From: Sphingomonas sp. Root720
Lineage (GTDB): Bacteria; Pseudomonadota; Alphaproteobacteria; Sphingomonadales; Sphingomonadaceae
Assembly (NCBI RefSeq): GCF_001428605.1
Contig: NZ_LMID01000010.1
Location: forward strand, 163,194-227,193
Direction of reading: 5' to 3'
Length of the DNA: 64,000 nt
Shown piece after piece: positions 25,359-34,282 of this stretch. A model generated the notes under the pieces. The model was not told the DNA's origin. It worked only from the letters and a program-made list of their open reading frames with translations, and did no database searches. The position numbers and the translations under genes are program-made. The number at the start of each line of letters is the position of its first letter. Positions within the stretch are counted from its first letter, which is position 1.

Positions 25359-26369
25359 ATGGCCAAGATGATGTACCGTGAAGCCGTCCTCTCGACGATC
25401 GCCGAGGAGATGGAGCGCGACGACTCCGTCGTCGTCCTCGGCGAGGATATCGTGGGCGGCATGGGCACCGCCGGTGGGCCCGAGGCGATCGGCGGGATCT
25501 GGTCGACCTCGACCGGCCTCTACGACCGGTTCGGCAAGAACCGGGTGATCGACACGCCGATCTCCGAAAGCGCGATCATGGGCGCCGCGGCAGGCCTGGC
25601 GCTGGCCGGCAAGCGCCCGATCGCCGAACTGATGTTCGCCGACTTCATCGGCGTCAGCCTCGACCAGATCTGGAACCAGATCGCCAAGTTCCGCTACATG
25701 TTCGGCGGCAAGACCAAGTGTCCGGCGGTGATCCGCATGGCCTATGGCGCGGGCTACAACGCCGCCGCGCAGCACAGCCAGTCGGTCCACCAGATCCTGA
25801 CTGGCTTTCCCGGCCTGAAGGTGGTGATGCCGTCGATGCCGGCCGACGTGAAGGGCCTGCTGCGCACCGCGATCCGCGACGACGACCCCGTCATCTTCCT
25901 GGAGCACAAGGCGCTCTACGGCATGAGCGGCGAGGTGCCCGACGGCGACTTCACCGTTCCCTTCGGCCATGCCCGGCTGTCGCGGGCGGGCGAGGACGTC
26001 ACGATCATCTCGTCGGGCCTGCTGCTCGGCTTCTGCGAGACCGTCGCCGACAAGCTCGTCGCCGAGGGGATCGGCTGCGACGTGATCGACCTAAGGACCA
26101 CGAGCCCGCTCGACGAGGAAGCCATCATCGACTCGGTCGAGGTGACCGGCCGCGCGATCGTCGTCGACGAGGCGCCGCCGCGCTGCGGCCTGGCCGCCGA
26201 CATCTGCGCGCTGATCGCCGAGAAGGCCTTCGCCAGCCTCAAGGCGCCGCCGCTGGCGGTGACCCCGCCGCACACCCCGATCCCGTTCGCTCGCGAACTG
26301 GAGAGCGCCTACCTGCCATCGGCCGACAAGATCGAGGCGGCGGTGCGCAAGGTGCTGGGCTGGCGGTGA
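25359..26369 (+). CDS. 2-Oxoacid dehydrogenase E1 component, beta subunit (AcoB/PdhB-like)
   Basis: 336 residues. MMYREAVLSTIAEEMERDD and VVLGEDIVGG open the protein. DTPISESAIMGAAAGLALAG carries the conserved Glu that activates ThDP, and AQHSQSVHQILTGFPGLKVV is a hallmark of E1beta. It lies 16 bp downstream of E1alpha. The two form an alpha2beta2 heterotetramer in this family. Ends 11 bp before the E2 gene. Confidence 0.93.
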   Translation: MAKMMYREAVLSTIAEEMERDDSVVVLGEDIVGGMGTAGGPEAIGGIWSTSTGLYDRFGKNRVIDTPISESAIMGAAAGLALAGKRPIAELMFADFIGVSLDQIWNQIAKFRYMFGGKTKCPAVIRMAYGAGYNAAAQHSQSVHQILTGFPGLKVVMPSMPADVKGLLRTAIRDDDPVIFLEHKALYGMSGEVPDGDFTVPFGHARLSRAGEDVTIISSGLLLGFCETVADKLVAEGIGCDVIDLRTTSPLDEEAIIDSVEVTGRAIVVDEAPPRCGLAADICALIAEKAFASLKAPPLAVTPPHTPIPFARELESAYLPSADKIEAAVRKVLGWR

Positions 26370-26380
26370 GGATAACGAAC

Positions 26381-27805
26381 ATGGCCGATATCCGACCTTT
26401 CTGCATGCCCAAATGGGGCATCGAGATGACCGAGGGCACCATCGCCGAATGGATGGTGAGGGAGGGCGACGCCTTCACCCGCGGCCAGACGCTGTGCCTG
26501 ATCGAGACCGCCAAGATCACCAATGAGGTCGACGCCGAATATGACGCGGTCGTTCGCCGCGTGCTGGTCGGCGCCGGGGGCGAGGCCGAGCCGGTCGGCG
26601 CGCTGCTCGCGGTGTTCGCCGACGCGGCCGCGACCGATGCCGAGATCGACGCCTTCATCGCCGCCTTCCGCCCGGCCGACACCCAGGTCGCGGCCAAGGC
26701 GGGCGAAAGCGCCGCCGCTCGCCCCGCAGCGGCGGCGGCCGCATCCGCGCCGAAGAAGATCGTCACCAACCGGCCGATCAGTCCCGAGGCGCTGAAGCTG
26801 GCCGAGGCCGAGGGCGTCGCCATCGAGGACATCGAGGGATCGGGGCGCGGCGGGCGGATCACCTATCAGGACGTCCAGCAGGCGATGCGCCCGGCGGCGA
26901 CGCCGGCCCTGCGCGGCACCGTCCCGCTCGACGCCGAGGTCGCGAGGATCTTCGCGTCGCCGCTCGCCCGCCGCATCGCCGCGCGGCACGGCATCGACCT
27001 GTCGGCGCTCAAGGGTACCGGCGCGCGCGGCCGCATCTCCAAGGGCGACGTGCTGGCGCTGGTTCCGCAGCCCTCGTCGACGCCCGCCGGCTTCGGGACG
27101 CCCAGTTTCGTCCCCGGCGAGAACCGGCCGGAGATCATGCCCTTCGACAAGATCCGCAAGATCGTCGCCCGCCGGCTGACCGACGCCAAGCAACAAATCC
27201 CGCATTTCTACCTGCGGATCGGCGCCCAGGTCGATGCGCTGGTGGCGCTGCGCAAGACCGCAAACGTCGTGCTCGGCTGCAAGGCGAGCATCAACGACTA
27301 TATCGTCAAGGCGGCCGCGGTCGCGCTGGTCCGCCATCCCGACGTCAACGTCCAGGTGCATGGCGAGGCGATCCACCGCTTCCCCCATGCCGACGTCGCG
27401 GTCGCGGTCGCCAGCCCGAAGGGCCTGGTCACCCCGATCGTGCGGCAGGCGGACCGGATGCGGATCGACCAGATCGCGGCGGCGACCCGCGCGCTGATCG
27501 ACAAGGCCAATGCCGGACGCCTCTCCTATGAGGACATGGACGGCGGCACCTTCTCGGTCTCCAACCTGGGCATGTTCGGGATCGAGCAGTTCGACGCAAT
27601 CATCAATCCGCCGCAGGGCGCGATCCTGGCAGTCGGCGGGATCAGCCGGGTTCCGGTCGAGACCGACGATGGCGGGATCGCCTTCGAAAGCCGGATCGGG
27701 CTCACCCTGTCGGTCGACCACCGCGCGATCGACGGTGCCGCGGGCGCGCGGTTCCTCGCCACGCTCAAGGGCCTGATCGAGGAGCCCGAGGCACTGTTCG
27801 CCTGA
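26381..27805 (+). CDS. 2-Oxoacid dehydrogenase E2 (dihydrolipoamide acyltransferase) with two peripheral-subunit-binding domains
   Basis: 474 residues. Order: one lipoyl domain (1-80; lipoylated Lys in IETAKITNEV), an Ala-rich linker, a first E3/E1-binding domain (ISPEALKLAEAEGVAIEDIE ... GRITYQDV, about 128-165), a second one (SPLARRIAARHGIDLSALKG ... GRISKGDVLAL, about 190-227), then the catalytic acyltransferase core (about 245-474) with DHRAIDGAAGARFL. Most E2 proteins carry a single binding domain; two is unusual. It completes E1alpha-E1beta-E2; E3 must be supplied from elsewhere. Confidence 0.92.
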   Translation: MADIRPFCMPKWGIEMTEGTIAEWMVREGDAFTRGQTLCLIETAKITNEVDAEYDAVVRRVLVGAGGEAEPVGALLAVFADAAATDAEIDAFIAAFRPADTQVAAKAGESAAARPAAAAAASAPKKIVTNRPISPEALKLAEAEGVAIEDIEGSGRGGRITYQDVQQAMRPAATPALRGTVPLDAEVARIFASPLARRIAARHGIDLSALKGTGARGRISKGDVLALVPQPSSTPAGFGTPSFVPGENRPEIMPFDKIRKIVARRLTDAKQQIPHFYLRIGAQVDALVALRKTANVVLGCKASINDYIVKAAAVALVRHPDVNVQVHGEAIHRFPHADVAVAVASPKGLVTPIVRQADRMRIDQIAAATRALIDKANAGRLSYEDMDGGTFSVSNLGMFGIEQFDAIINPPQGAILAVGGISRVPVETDDGGIAFESRIGLTLSVDHRAIDGAAGARFLATLKGLIEEPEALFA

Positions 27806-27834
27806 CACGGAAAACGACGGAAAAGGATCACGGC

Positions 27835-28371
27835 ATGGCGGGCATCGGCTCGATCAAGGCGCTCGGCAACATCATCCAGATGGCCTATCTGCCCGAGGAT
27901 TTCGACGCGACCCTGCGCTACTGGACCGACACGGTCGGGGTCGGGCCTTTCTTCCTGATGGAGAATATCCGGCTGGGCGACATGCGCTATCGCGGCCAGC
28001 CGACCGACGCGGTCTTCTCGATCGCGATCGCCTATTGGGGCGACATCCAGATCGAGCTGATCCGGCCGGAGAACGACGCGCAGTCGATCTACAGCGGCGA
28101 CTATGCGGTGAAGGACCAGCTCCACCATGTCTGCATCTTCGTCGACTCGATTGCCGATGCCCGCCGCGCCTGCGCCGATGCGGGGGCCGAGATCCTCGTC
28201 GAGGGCAAGGTGGGCGACAGCGGCGAGGTGATCTATGTCGACGCGGGCGGCGGCCCCGGCCATGTCATCGAGCTGCTCCAGCCGATGGCCGGCTCGGAGG
28301 GCCTGTTCGCCATGATCAAGGACGCCGCCCGCGACTGGGACGGCAGCGAGCCGCTGCGCAAGCTGGGGTGA
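27835..28371 (+). CDS. VOC-family (glyoxalase/bleomycin-resistance-like) protein
   Basis: 178 residues with two paired beta-alpha-beta-beta-beta modules (IIQMAYLPEDFDATLRYWTD and LHHVCIFVDSIADARRACAD). Metal-ligand candidates are Gln in the first module and His/Glu in DQLHHVC and HVIELLQ. The pattern resembles methylmalonyl-CoA-epimerase-like or extradiol-dioxygenase-like VOC proteins. As the last gene after the 2-oxoacid dehydrogenase it may epimerise or cleave a CoA or ring intermediate. It is convergent with the efflux operon. Confidence 0.85.
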   Translation: MAGIGSIKALGNIIQMAYLPEDFDATLRYWTDTVGVGPFFLMENIRLGDMRYRGQPTDAVFSIAIAYWGDIQIELIRPENDAQSIYSGDYAVKDQLHHVCIFVDSIADARRACADAGAEILVEGKVGDSGEVIYVDAGGGPGHVIELLQPMAGSEGLFAMIKDAARDWDGSEPLRKLG

Positions 28372-28405
28372 GGGTGCAGGCCCGTCCCGTTGCGCTATCC
28401 GGCCC

Positions 28406-29845
28406 TTACTTGCTCGGCGCCTGGTTTTCGTCTCCGCCGCCGAGCGCCCGGTAGAGGCCGGTCGCGCTGGACAATTCCTGCTGCCGCAGGTCGAGCATCG
28501 TCTGCTGGACCGCATATTGGCTGCGCTGGGCATCGAGCAGCTCGAGGCGGCTGTCGAAGCCGGCGCGGTAGCGCAGGGTGGACAGGCGTGCGCGCGTCTC
28601 GGCGGCCTCGACCGCCTTGCGCTGGGCATCGATCTGACGGGCGAAGGTGGTGCGGCCGGCGAGACCGTCGGCGACCTCGCGGAAGCCGGTCTGGATCGCC
28701 TTCTCGTAATTGGCGACGGCGATCGACGTCTGCACCTTGGCGAGCCGCAGCTCGCCGCGAAGACTCCCGCCGCGGAAGATCGGCTGGCTGATCTGCGGGG
28801 TGAAGGACCAGGTGCGGTTGTCGCCCTTGAACAGATTGTCGAAGGCCAGGCTGGTGAAGCCGAACAGTCCGGTCAGCGACAGGCGCGGGAAGAAGGCCGC
28901 GCGCGCCGCGCCGACATCGGCATTGGCCGCGACGAGCTCGCGTTCGGCCTGGCGGATATCGGGCCGGTTCGCGATCAGATCGGACGGCAGCCCGGCGGGT
29001 AGCTGGGTCATGATCGGCTGGTCGGCCAGCGCGATCGGCGCGGGCAGGTCGGCCGGCAGCGGCGCGCCGACGAGAAGCTGGAGCGCGTTGGACGCTTGGG
29101 AGAACGCCCGCTGCCGTCCGGCCAGATCGGCTTCCGCCTGGCGCGCCTGCCCCTCGGCCTGGGCGAGTTCGAGACCGCTGACCTGCCGCGCTTGATGCTG
29201 GCGCCGGGTGATGTCGAGCGAGACCTTCCAGTCGGCGAGCGTGCGTTCGGTCAGTGCCAGCTGCTCCTGCGCCAGCCGCTCGGCCAGATAGGCGTCGACG
29301 ACCGAGCCGATCAGCGCGATCCGCGCCGCGCGGCGACCCTCGTCGCTCGCCAGATAGCGTTCGAACGCCGCCTGGCTCTGCGACCGCAGCCGACCGAACA
29401 GATCGATCTCGAAGCTGGTGAGCGCGGCATTGGCCGAATATTGGCCGAACTCGAAACCGCTCGGCACAGTGGCGCCGCCGCCGCCAATCGCGCCGCCGAT
29501 CCCGGCCCCCGCCGTGCTGGTCGGGATGCGTTGGCGGGTGTAGCTGCCGTTCGCGTCGACCTGCGGAAGCTGCGCGCCGCGCGCGACCCGGAACTGCGCG
29601 CGCGCCGCCTCGACATTGAGCGTCGACACGCGGAGGTCGCGGTTGTTGTCCAGAGCCAGCGCGATGATCGCCTGAAGACGCGGATCGCCGAACATCGTCC
29701 GCCAGTCGATCGCGGCGGCGCTCGCCGGCTCCTGCGGCGCGGCTTCGGGATAGACGGTCGCGACCGGCGGCTTCGGGAGGTCGAGCCGCGGGTTCATCGA
29801 ACAGGCGCCGGTCATCAGCAGCGCCAACAGGGTGATCCCGCGCAT
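28406..29845 (-). CDS. RND efflux outer-membrane lipoprotein, NodT/OprM/AdeC-like
   Basis: 479 residues. The signal peptide MRGITLLALLMTGAC ends in a lipobox with Cys15. Two tandem OEP repeats form the TolC-type barrel/tunnel (IIALALDNNRDLRVSTLNVE and SDLIANRPDIRQAERELVAAN are the characteristic helices). It is the last gene of the efflux operon, 2 bp after the permease stop. It provides the outer-membrane exit duct for the tripartite pump. Confidence 0.95.
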   Translation of the reverse strand: MRGITLLALLMTGACSMNPRLDLPKPPVATVYPEAAPQEPASAAAIDWRTMFGDPRLQAIIALALDNNRDLRVSTLNVEAARAQFRVARGAQLPQVDANGSYTRQRIPTSTAGAGIGGAIGGGGATVPSGFEFGQYSANAALTSFEIDLFGRLRSQSQAAFERYLASDEGRRAARIALIGSVVDAYLAERLAQEQLALTERTLADWKVSLDITRRQHQARQVSGLELAQAEGQARQAEADLAGRQRAFSQASNALQLLVGAPLPADLPAPIALADQPIMTQLPAGLPSDLIANRPDIRQAERELVAANADVGAARAAFFPRLSLTGLFGFTSLAFDNLFKGDNRTWSFTPQISQPIFRGGSLRGELRLAKVQTSIAVANYEKAIQTGFREVADGLAGRTTFARQIDAQRKAVEAAETRARLSTLRYRAGFDSRLELLDAQRSQYAVQQTMLDLRQQELSSATGLYRALGGGDENQAPSK

Positions 29846-29847
29846 GC

Positions 29848-32800
29848 TCACTTCTCCATCGCCGGTGCCGGTTCGATGGCCGGATCCCGCGGCTTGCGCC
29901 TGCGGAAGCGCTCGACCAGACCCATCACCACGACGAAGAACACCGGCACGAAGAAGATCGCCAGCACGGTCGCGCTGATCATGCCGCCGAATACACCGGT
30001 GCCGATCGCGCGCTGGGTCTCCTTGCTCGCGCCTGTCGCCAGCATCAGCGGCACGACGCCGAGGGTGAAGGCGAGGCTGGTCATGATGATCGGGCGCAGG
30101 CGCAGCCGCGCGGCGTGGATCGTCGCCTCGATCGTCGACATGCCCTCGTCGCGCGCAGCCCTGGCGAACTCGACGATCAGGATCGCGTTCTTGGCGCTGA
30201 GGCCGATGATCGTGATGAGACCGACCTTGAAGAACACGTCGTTCGACAGGCCCGCGACCATCACCGCCGCGAGCGCGCCGAGCAGGCCGAGCGGCACGAC
30301 GAGGATCACCGACAGCGGGATCGCCCAGCTTTCGTAGAGCGCCGCGAGCACCAGGAAGACGACGAACATCGACAGCGCGAGCAGCACGAGGGCCTCGTCT
30401 CCCGCCTGCCGCTCCTGCAGCGACTGGCCGGTCCATTCGACCGAGAAGCCGGACGGCAGCTGCGCGGCGAGCCGTTCCATCTCCTTCATCGCCGCACCGC
30501 TCGAATAGCCGGGCGCTGCCGCGCCGGAGATGCGCATCGCCGGATAGCCGTTGTAGCGGACGAGCTGGAGCGGCGTGACCTCCCAGCGCGGGTTGATAAG
30601 CTCGCCCAGCCGGACCGGCTGGCCGGCGCTGTTGCGGACGTAGAGGTTGAGAACGTCGTCGAGCTTCATGCGCGACGGCGCGTCGGCCTGCACGATCACC
30701 TGCTGGAGCCGCCCCCGGTTCGGGAAATCGTTGATGTAGGTGGACCCGATCGCCCCGCTCAGGGTCGAGGCGATGTCCGAGAAGGCCACGCCGAGCGTCT
30801 GCGCCTTGCGGCGGTCGATCTCCAGCTTGACGCTGCTGCCGGGCGGCAGGCCCTCGGGATAGACGCCCTGCAGCACCTTGCTCTGCGCGGCGAGACCGAG
30901 GAGCTGGCCCTGCGCCGCCATGAGCGCCTGCTGGCCCCTGCCCCCGCGGTCCTGCAGGCGCAGCGAAAAGCCCGACGAGTTGCCCAGCCCTTCGATCGAT
31001 GGCGGCAGGACGCTCATCACCATGCCCTCGCGGATCGCGCCGGTCGCCTGCTGGGCCGAGGCCAGCTCGCTCTGGGCGGTGGCGTCGCCCCGGTCCTTCC
31101 AGTCCTTGAGGACGGTGAAGACGAGGGCGGCGTTGGGGCCCGAGCCCGAGAAGCTGAACCCCAGCACTGCCGTCGTGTGGCGGATGCCCGGCCGATCCTT
31201 GTTGTTGCGTTCCAGCACGGCGATCGCCTCGCTGGTGCGCGAGATGGTCGCGTCGGCCGGCATCTGGAACGAGGTGATGTAGAAGCCCTGGTCTTCTTCC
31301 GGCAGGAAGGCCGACGGAAGATTCAGGAAACCGACCCCGAGCAGGACCAGGACCACCGCGAAGGCCGCCATCATCCGCCCCGTCCGCTTGAGCAGGCGCG
31401 CCACCCAACCCCGATAGCCTTCGGTCAGCCCCTCGAACTTGCGATCGAACCAGCCGAAGAAGCCCTTCTTGTCTGCATGGTCCCGCACCGGCTTGAGCAG
31501 CGTCGCGCATAGCGCCGGCGTCAGCGACAGCGCCAGGAAGGCCGAAAACAGGATCGATACCGCCATCGAGATGGTGAACTGGCGATAGATCGCCCCGACC
31601 GATCCGCTGGAGAAGGCCATCGGAATGAACACCGCGGTCAACACCAGGGTGATGCCGATGATCGCGCCGGTGATCTCGCGCATCGCCTTGCGGGTGGCGT
31701 CGCGGGGGGACAGTCCCTCCTCCGCCATCAGCCGTTCGACATTTTCTACGACGACGATCGCGTCGTCGACGATGATGCCGATCGCCAGCACCATGCCGAA
31801 CATCGTCAAGACGTTCACCGAGAAGCCGGCGATCAGCATCACCGACAGGGTACCGAGCAGCGCGATCGGGGCGACGATCGCCGGGATCAGCGTGTAGCGA
31901 AACTTCTGCAGGAAGAGGAACATGACGAGGAAGACAAGGACCATTGCCTCGATCAGCGTCTCCACCACCTTCTCGATCGAAATCCTCACGAAGGGCGCGG
32001 TGTCGAACGGCACCATGTAGGAGAGGCCCGGCGGCATCGACTTCGACAGTTCGTCCATCCGGTCGATCACGCCCTGGGACGTCGAGACCGCATTGGCGCC
32101 CGGCGACAGCTGGACAGCGAGGATGGCGGTCGGTTTGCCGTTCGAACGGGCGCCGCTGGCGAAATTCTGCGAGGCGAGCTCGATCCGCGCGACATCGCCG
32201 AGCAGCACGGTCGATCCGTCGCTATTGGCACGCAGCACGACCTGCTGGAATTGCTCGACCGTCTGGAGCTGGCCGTCGACGGTCAGCGGGATCGTCACCC
32301 GCCGCGCGCCGACCGTGGGTTCCGAACCGATCGCACCCGGCGCGATCTGGACGTTCTGCTCGGCGATCGCCCTGTTCACGTCGCCCATCGTCAGGCTGTA
32401 GGACAGCAGCTTGGCCGGATCGACCCATACCCGCATCGCGCGCTCGGAGGTGAACAGCTGGACGCGGCCGACCCCGGCCACGCGCTTCAGTTCCTCCGCC
32501 ACGTTGCGTGCGGCATAGTCGCCCAGCACCCCGGGATCGACCTTGGGATCGTTGGATTGGATGGCGATCAGGGTCAGAAAGCTCGACGAGGCAGCCTCGA
32601 CCATCACGCCGGTTTGCCGCACCACCTGTGGCAGGCGCGGCTCGGCGGTCTTCAGCCGGTTCTGGACGTCGACCTGCGCCAGTTCGGGGTTGGTGCCGGG
32701 CTTGAAGGTCGCGGTGACCTGGGAGGTGCCCGATGTGTCGGTCGAGCTCTCGAAATAGAGCAGGTTCTTCACGCTCGACAGCTCGCGCTCGATCAGCCCG

Positions 32801-32985
32801 ACGACGCTGTCGTTCATCGTCTGCGGCGTAGCGCCCGGATAGGTGGTCGTAATGGTGATGCTGGGCGGGGCGATCGTCGGATAGCGCTCGATCGGCAACT
32901 GCGGAATCGCGATCAGACCCATCAGGACGATCGCGATCGCGATCACCCAGGCGAAGACCGGCCGGTCGATGAAGAAATGTGGCAT
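29848..32985 (-). CDS. RND multidrug efflux permease, HAE1 family (AcrB/MexB/AdeB-like)
   Basis: 1045 residues, a full-length inner-membrane trimeric proton-drug antiporter. TM1 begins FFIDRPVFAWVIAIAIVLMG. TM4 has the proton relay GIIVDDAIVVVENVER with two Asp, and TM10 has GLSAKNAILIVEF with the partner Lys. Two large periplasmic loops (roughly 30-340 and 560-870) form the porter and docking domains. It is the middle gene of adaptor-permease-channel, 12 bp from the adaptor stop. Substrates are not predictable, but hydrophobic drugs, dyes or solvents are typical. Confidence 0.96.
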   Translation of the reverse strand: MPHFFIDRPVFAWVIAIAIVLMGLIAIPQLPIERYPTIAPPSITITTTYPGATPQTMNDSVVGLIERELSSVKNLLYFESSTDTSGTSQVTATFKPGTNPELAQVDVQNRLKTAEPRLPQVVRQTGVMVEAASSSFLTLIAIQSNDPKVDPGVLGDYAARNVAEELKRVAGVGRVQLFTSERAMRVWVDPAKLLSYSLTMGDVNRAIAEQNVQIAPGAIGSEPTVGARRVTIPLTVDGQLQTVEQFQQVVLRANSDGSTVLLGDVARIELASQNFASGARSNGKPTAILAVQLSPGANAVSTSQGVIDRMDELSKSMPPGLSYMVPFDTAPFVRISIEKVVETLIEAMVLVFLVMFLFLQKFRYTLIPAIVAPIALLGTLSVMLIAGFSVNVLTMFGMVLAIGIIVDDAIVVVENVERLMAEEGLSPRDATRKAMREITGAIIGITLVLTAVFIPMAFSSGSVGAIYRQFTISMAVSILFSAFLALSLTPALCATLLKPVRDHADKKGFFGWFDRKFEGLTEGYRGWVARLLKRTGRMMAAFAVVLVLLGVGFLNLPSAFLPEEDQGFYITSFQMPADATISRTSEAIAVLERNNKDRPGIRHTTAVLGFSFSGSGPNAALVFTVLKDWKDRGDATAQSELASAQQATGAIREGMVMSVLPPSIEGLGNSSGFSLRLQDRGGRGQQALMAAQGQLLGLAAQSKVLQGVYPEGLPPGSSVKLEIDRRKAQTLGVAFSDIASTLSGAIGSTYINDFPNRGRLQQVIVQADAPSRMKLDDVLNLYVRNSAGQPVRLGELINPRWEVTPLQLVRYNGYPAMRISGAAAPGYSSGAAMKEMERLAAQLPSGFSVEWTGQSLQERQAGDEALVLLALSMFVVFLVLAALYESWAIPLSVILVVPLGLLGALAAVMVAGLSNDVFFKVGLITIIGLSAKNAILIVEFARAARDEGMSTIEATIHAARLRLRPIIMTSLAFTLGVVPLMLATGASKETQRAIGTGVFGGMISATVLAIFFVPVFFVVVMGLVERFRRRKPRDPAIEPAPAMEK

Positions 32986-32997
32986 GATCGTCGGGCC

Positions 32998-34137
32998 TCA
33001 GCGCGCCGCCGGGTTGTGCCAGGGCATCGGCTTGACCGCGGCATCGGGCTGGACGCGATCCTGTCCCTCGACGATCACCGTATCGCCGGCCTTCAGCCCG
33101 TCCCGGATGACGATCCGGCCGTCCTTCTCGTCACCGGTCACGACCTTGCGGACCTGCGCCTTGTTCCGGCGATCGACGATCTTGACCGTCGTCTCGCCGC
33201 TGGCGCCATGCGCGACGGCCTGCAGCGGCACCAGGATCGCGTCGGGCATGGCGAGGCGCGGCAGCCGGGCGCGGACGAACATGCCCGGCAGCAGCAGCCG
33301 GCCCCGGTTCGGCACCTCGACCCGCGCGACCACCTCGCCGGTGCCGGGATCGACGCTGATCCCCGAAAAGAGCAGCCGGCCCTTCACCGGATAGACGCTG
33401 CCGGTGCTGGAGACGATCTCGACCGGCGCACCCTGGTTGGCGGCGCCGGCGCGCGCCGCCTCCCGCAGCGCATCGAGGCGCGCGGCCGGCTGGCGGACGT
33501 CGACATAGACACGGTCGATCTGCTGCACCGTCGCCAGCGGATTGGCGTCGCCGGCGTTGGCGAGCGCGCCTTCGGTCAGCACGGCCTGGTCGATCCGGCC
33601 GGTGATCGGCGAACGGATCGTCGCGAAGCCGAGGTCGACCCGGCGCCGTTCGAGGTCGGCGCGAGTCTGGGCGAGGTCGGCCGCCGCCTGCTGGCGGGCG
33701 GCGACGGCATCGTCATAGGCCTGGCCGCTGATCGCGTCGCTCTTCACCAGCGGGGCGAGCCTTTGCTCCTGCAGCTTCGCGCGCGATAGCGTGGCCTCGG
33801 CGCGACGGACGGTCGCCGCCGCGCTGCCGGCGTCGGCACGAAACGGGGCGGGATCGATCTGGAACAATGGCTGGCCCTCGCGGACCTCGCTGCCCTGCTC
33901 GAACAGGCGGCGCTGGACGATCCCGCTCACCTGGGGACGAATCTCGGCGACGCGGAACGCCACGACGCGGCCCGGCAGCTCGTCGGCGATCGCGACGGCC
34001 GACGGCACGACCTTCACCACCGACACCTCCGGCGGCGGCGGCGGTCCCTGGGGCTTTTCGCCGCAGGCGGACAGGGCCAGCATCGCAGCGGCGCAAAGCA
34101 ACGGCGCCGCACGGCGCCTGACATCGAACATCTTCAT
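32998..34137 (-). CDS. RND efflux membrane-fusion (adaptor) lipoprotein, AcrA/AdeA-like
   Basis: 379 residues from an ATG at 34137 (MKMFD). The signal peptide ends in the lipobox LALSAC, so it is a periplasmic lipoprotein. The barrel-sandwich halves (RVAEIRPQVSGIVQRRLFEQ and LGFATIRSPITGRID) bracket a helical hairpin of heptads rich in Ala, Gln and Arg, followed by the beta-barrel and membrane-proximal domains. First gene of the efflux operon, divergent from the response regulator. The 145-bp spacer carries the direct repeat at 34205-34223. Confidence 0.95.
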   Translation of the reverse strand: MKMFDVRRRAAPLLCAAAMLALSACGEKPQGPPPPPEVSVVKVVPSAVAIADELPGRVVAFRVAEIRPQVSGIVQRRLFEQGSEVREGQPLFQIDPAPFRADAGSAAATVRRAEATLSRAKLQEQRLAPLVKSDAISGQAYDDAVAARQQAAADLAQTRADLERRRVDLGFATIRSPITGRIDQAVLTEGALANAGDANPLATVQQIDRVYVDVRQPAARLDALREAARAGAANQGAPVEIVSSTGSVYPVKGRLLFSGISVDPGTGEVVARVEVPNRGRLLLPGMFVRARLPRLAMPDAILVPLQAVAHGASGETTVKIVDRRNKAQVRKVVTGDEKDGRIVIRDGLKAGDTVIVEGQDRVQPDAAVKPMPWHNPAAR

Positions 34138-34204
34138 CGAACCGGATCCAGCTATCTCGCAGGTGGGCCTTTGCACCGGTCGCGTCGAACCATCGTGCGC
34201 ATTA

Positions 34205-34223
34205 TGTGGAGAAACTGTGGAGA
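34205..34223. promoter_or_regulatory. 11-bp-period direct repeat between efflux operon and response regulator
   Basis: TGTGGAGA occurs at 34205-34212 and again at 34216-34223, separated by AAC, so the period is 11 bp, one helical turn. OmpR-family regulators bind such tandem half-sites. It sits about 70 bp upstream of the adaptor start and 60 bp upstream of the regulator start. On the minus strand TCTCCACA copies directly precede a -10-like CATAAT. Confidence 0.6.
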
Positions 34224-34282
34224 CACATGGCCTTCGGGGCCGGGGTTGCGCTACCAGATGGTCGGCAGGAGAGGAAAGCTTT

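Noticed and set aside
28406..31510. Minus-strand frame of 1034 codons that joins antisense-like sequence to the NodT lipoprotein
   Set aside because: The lipoprotein has its own signal peptide and lipobox start at 29845; the upstream half is an out-of-frame reading of the RND permease.
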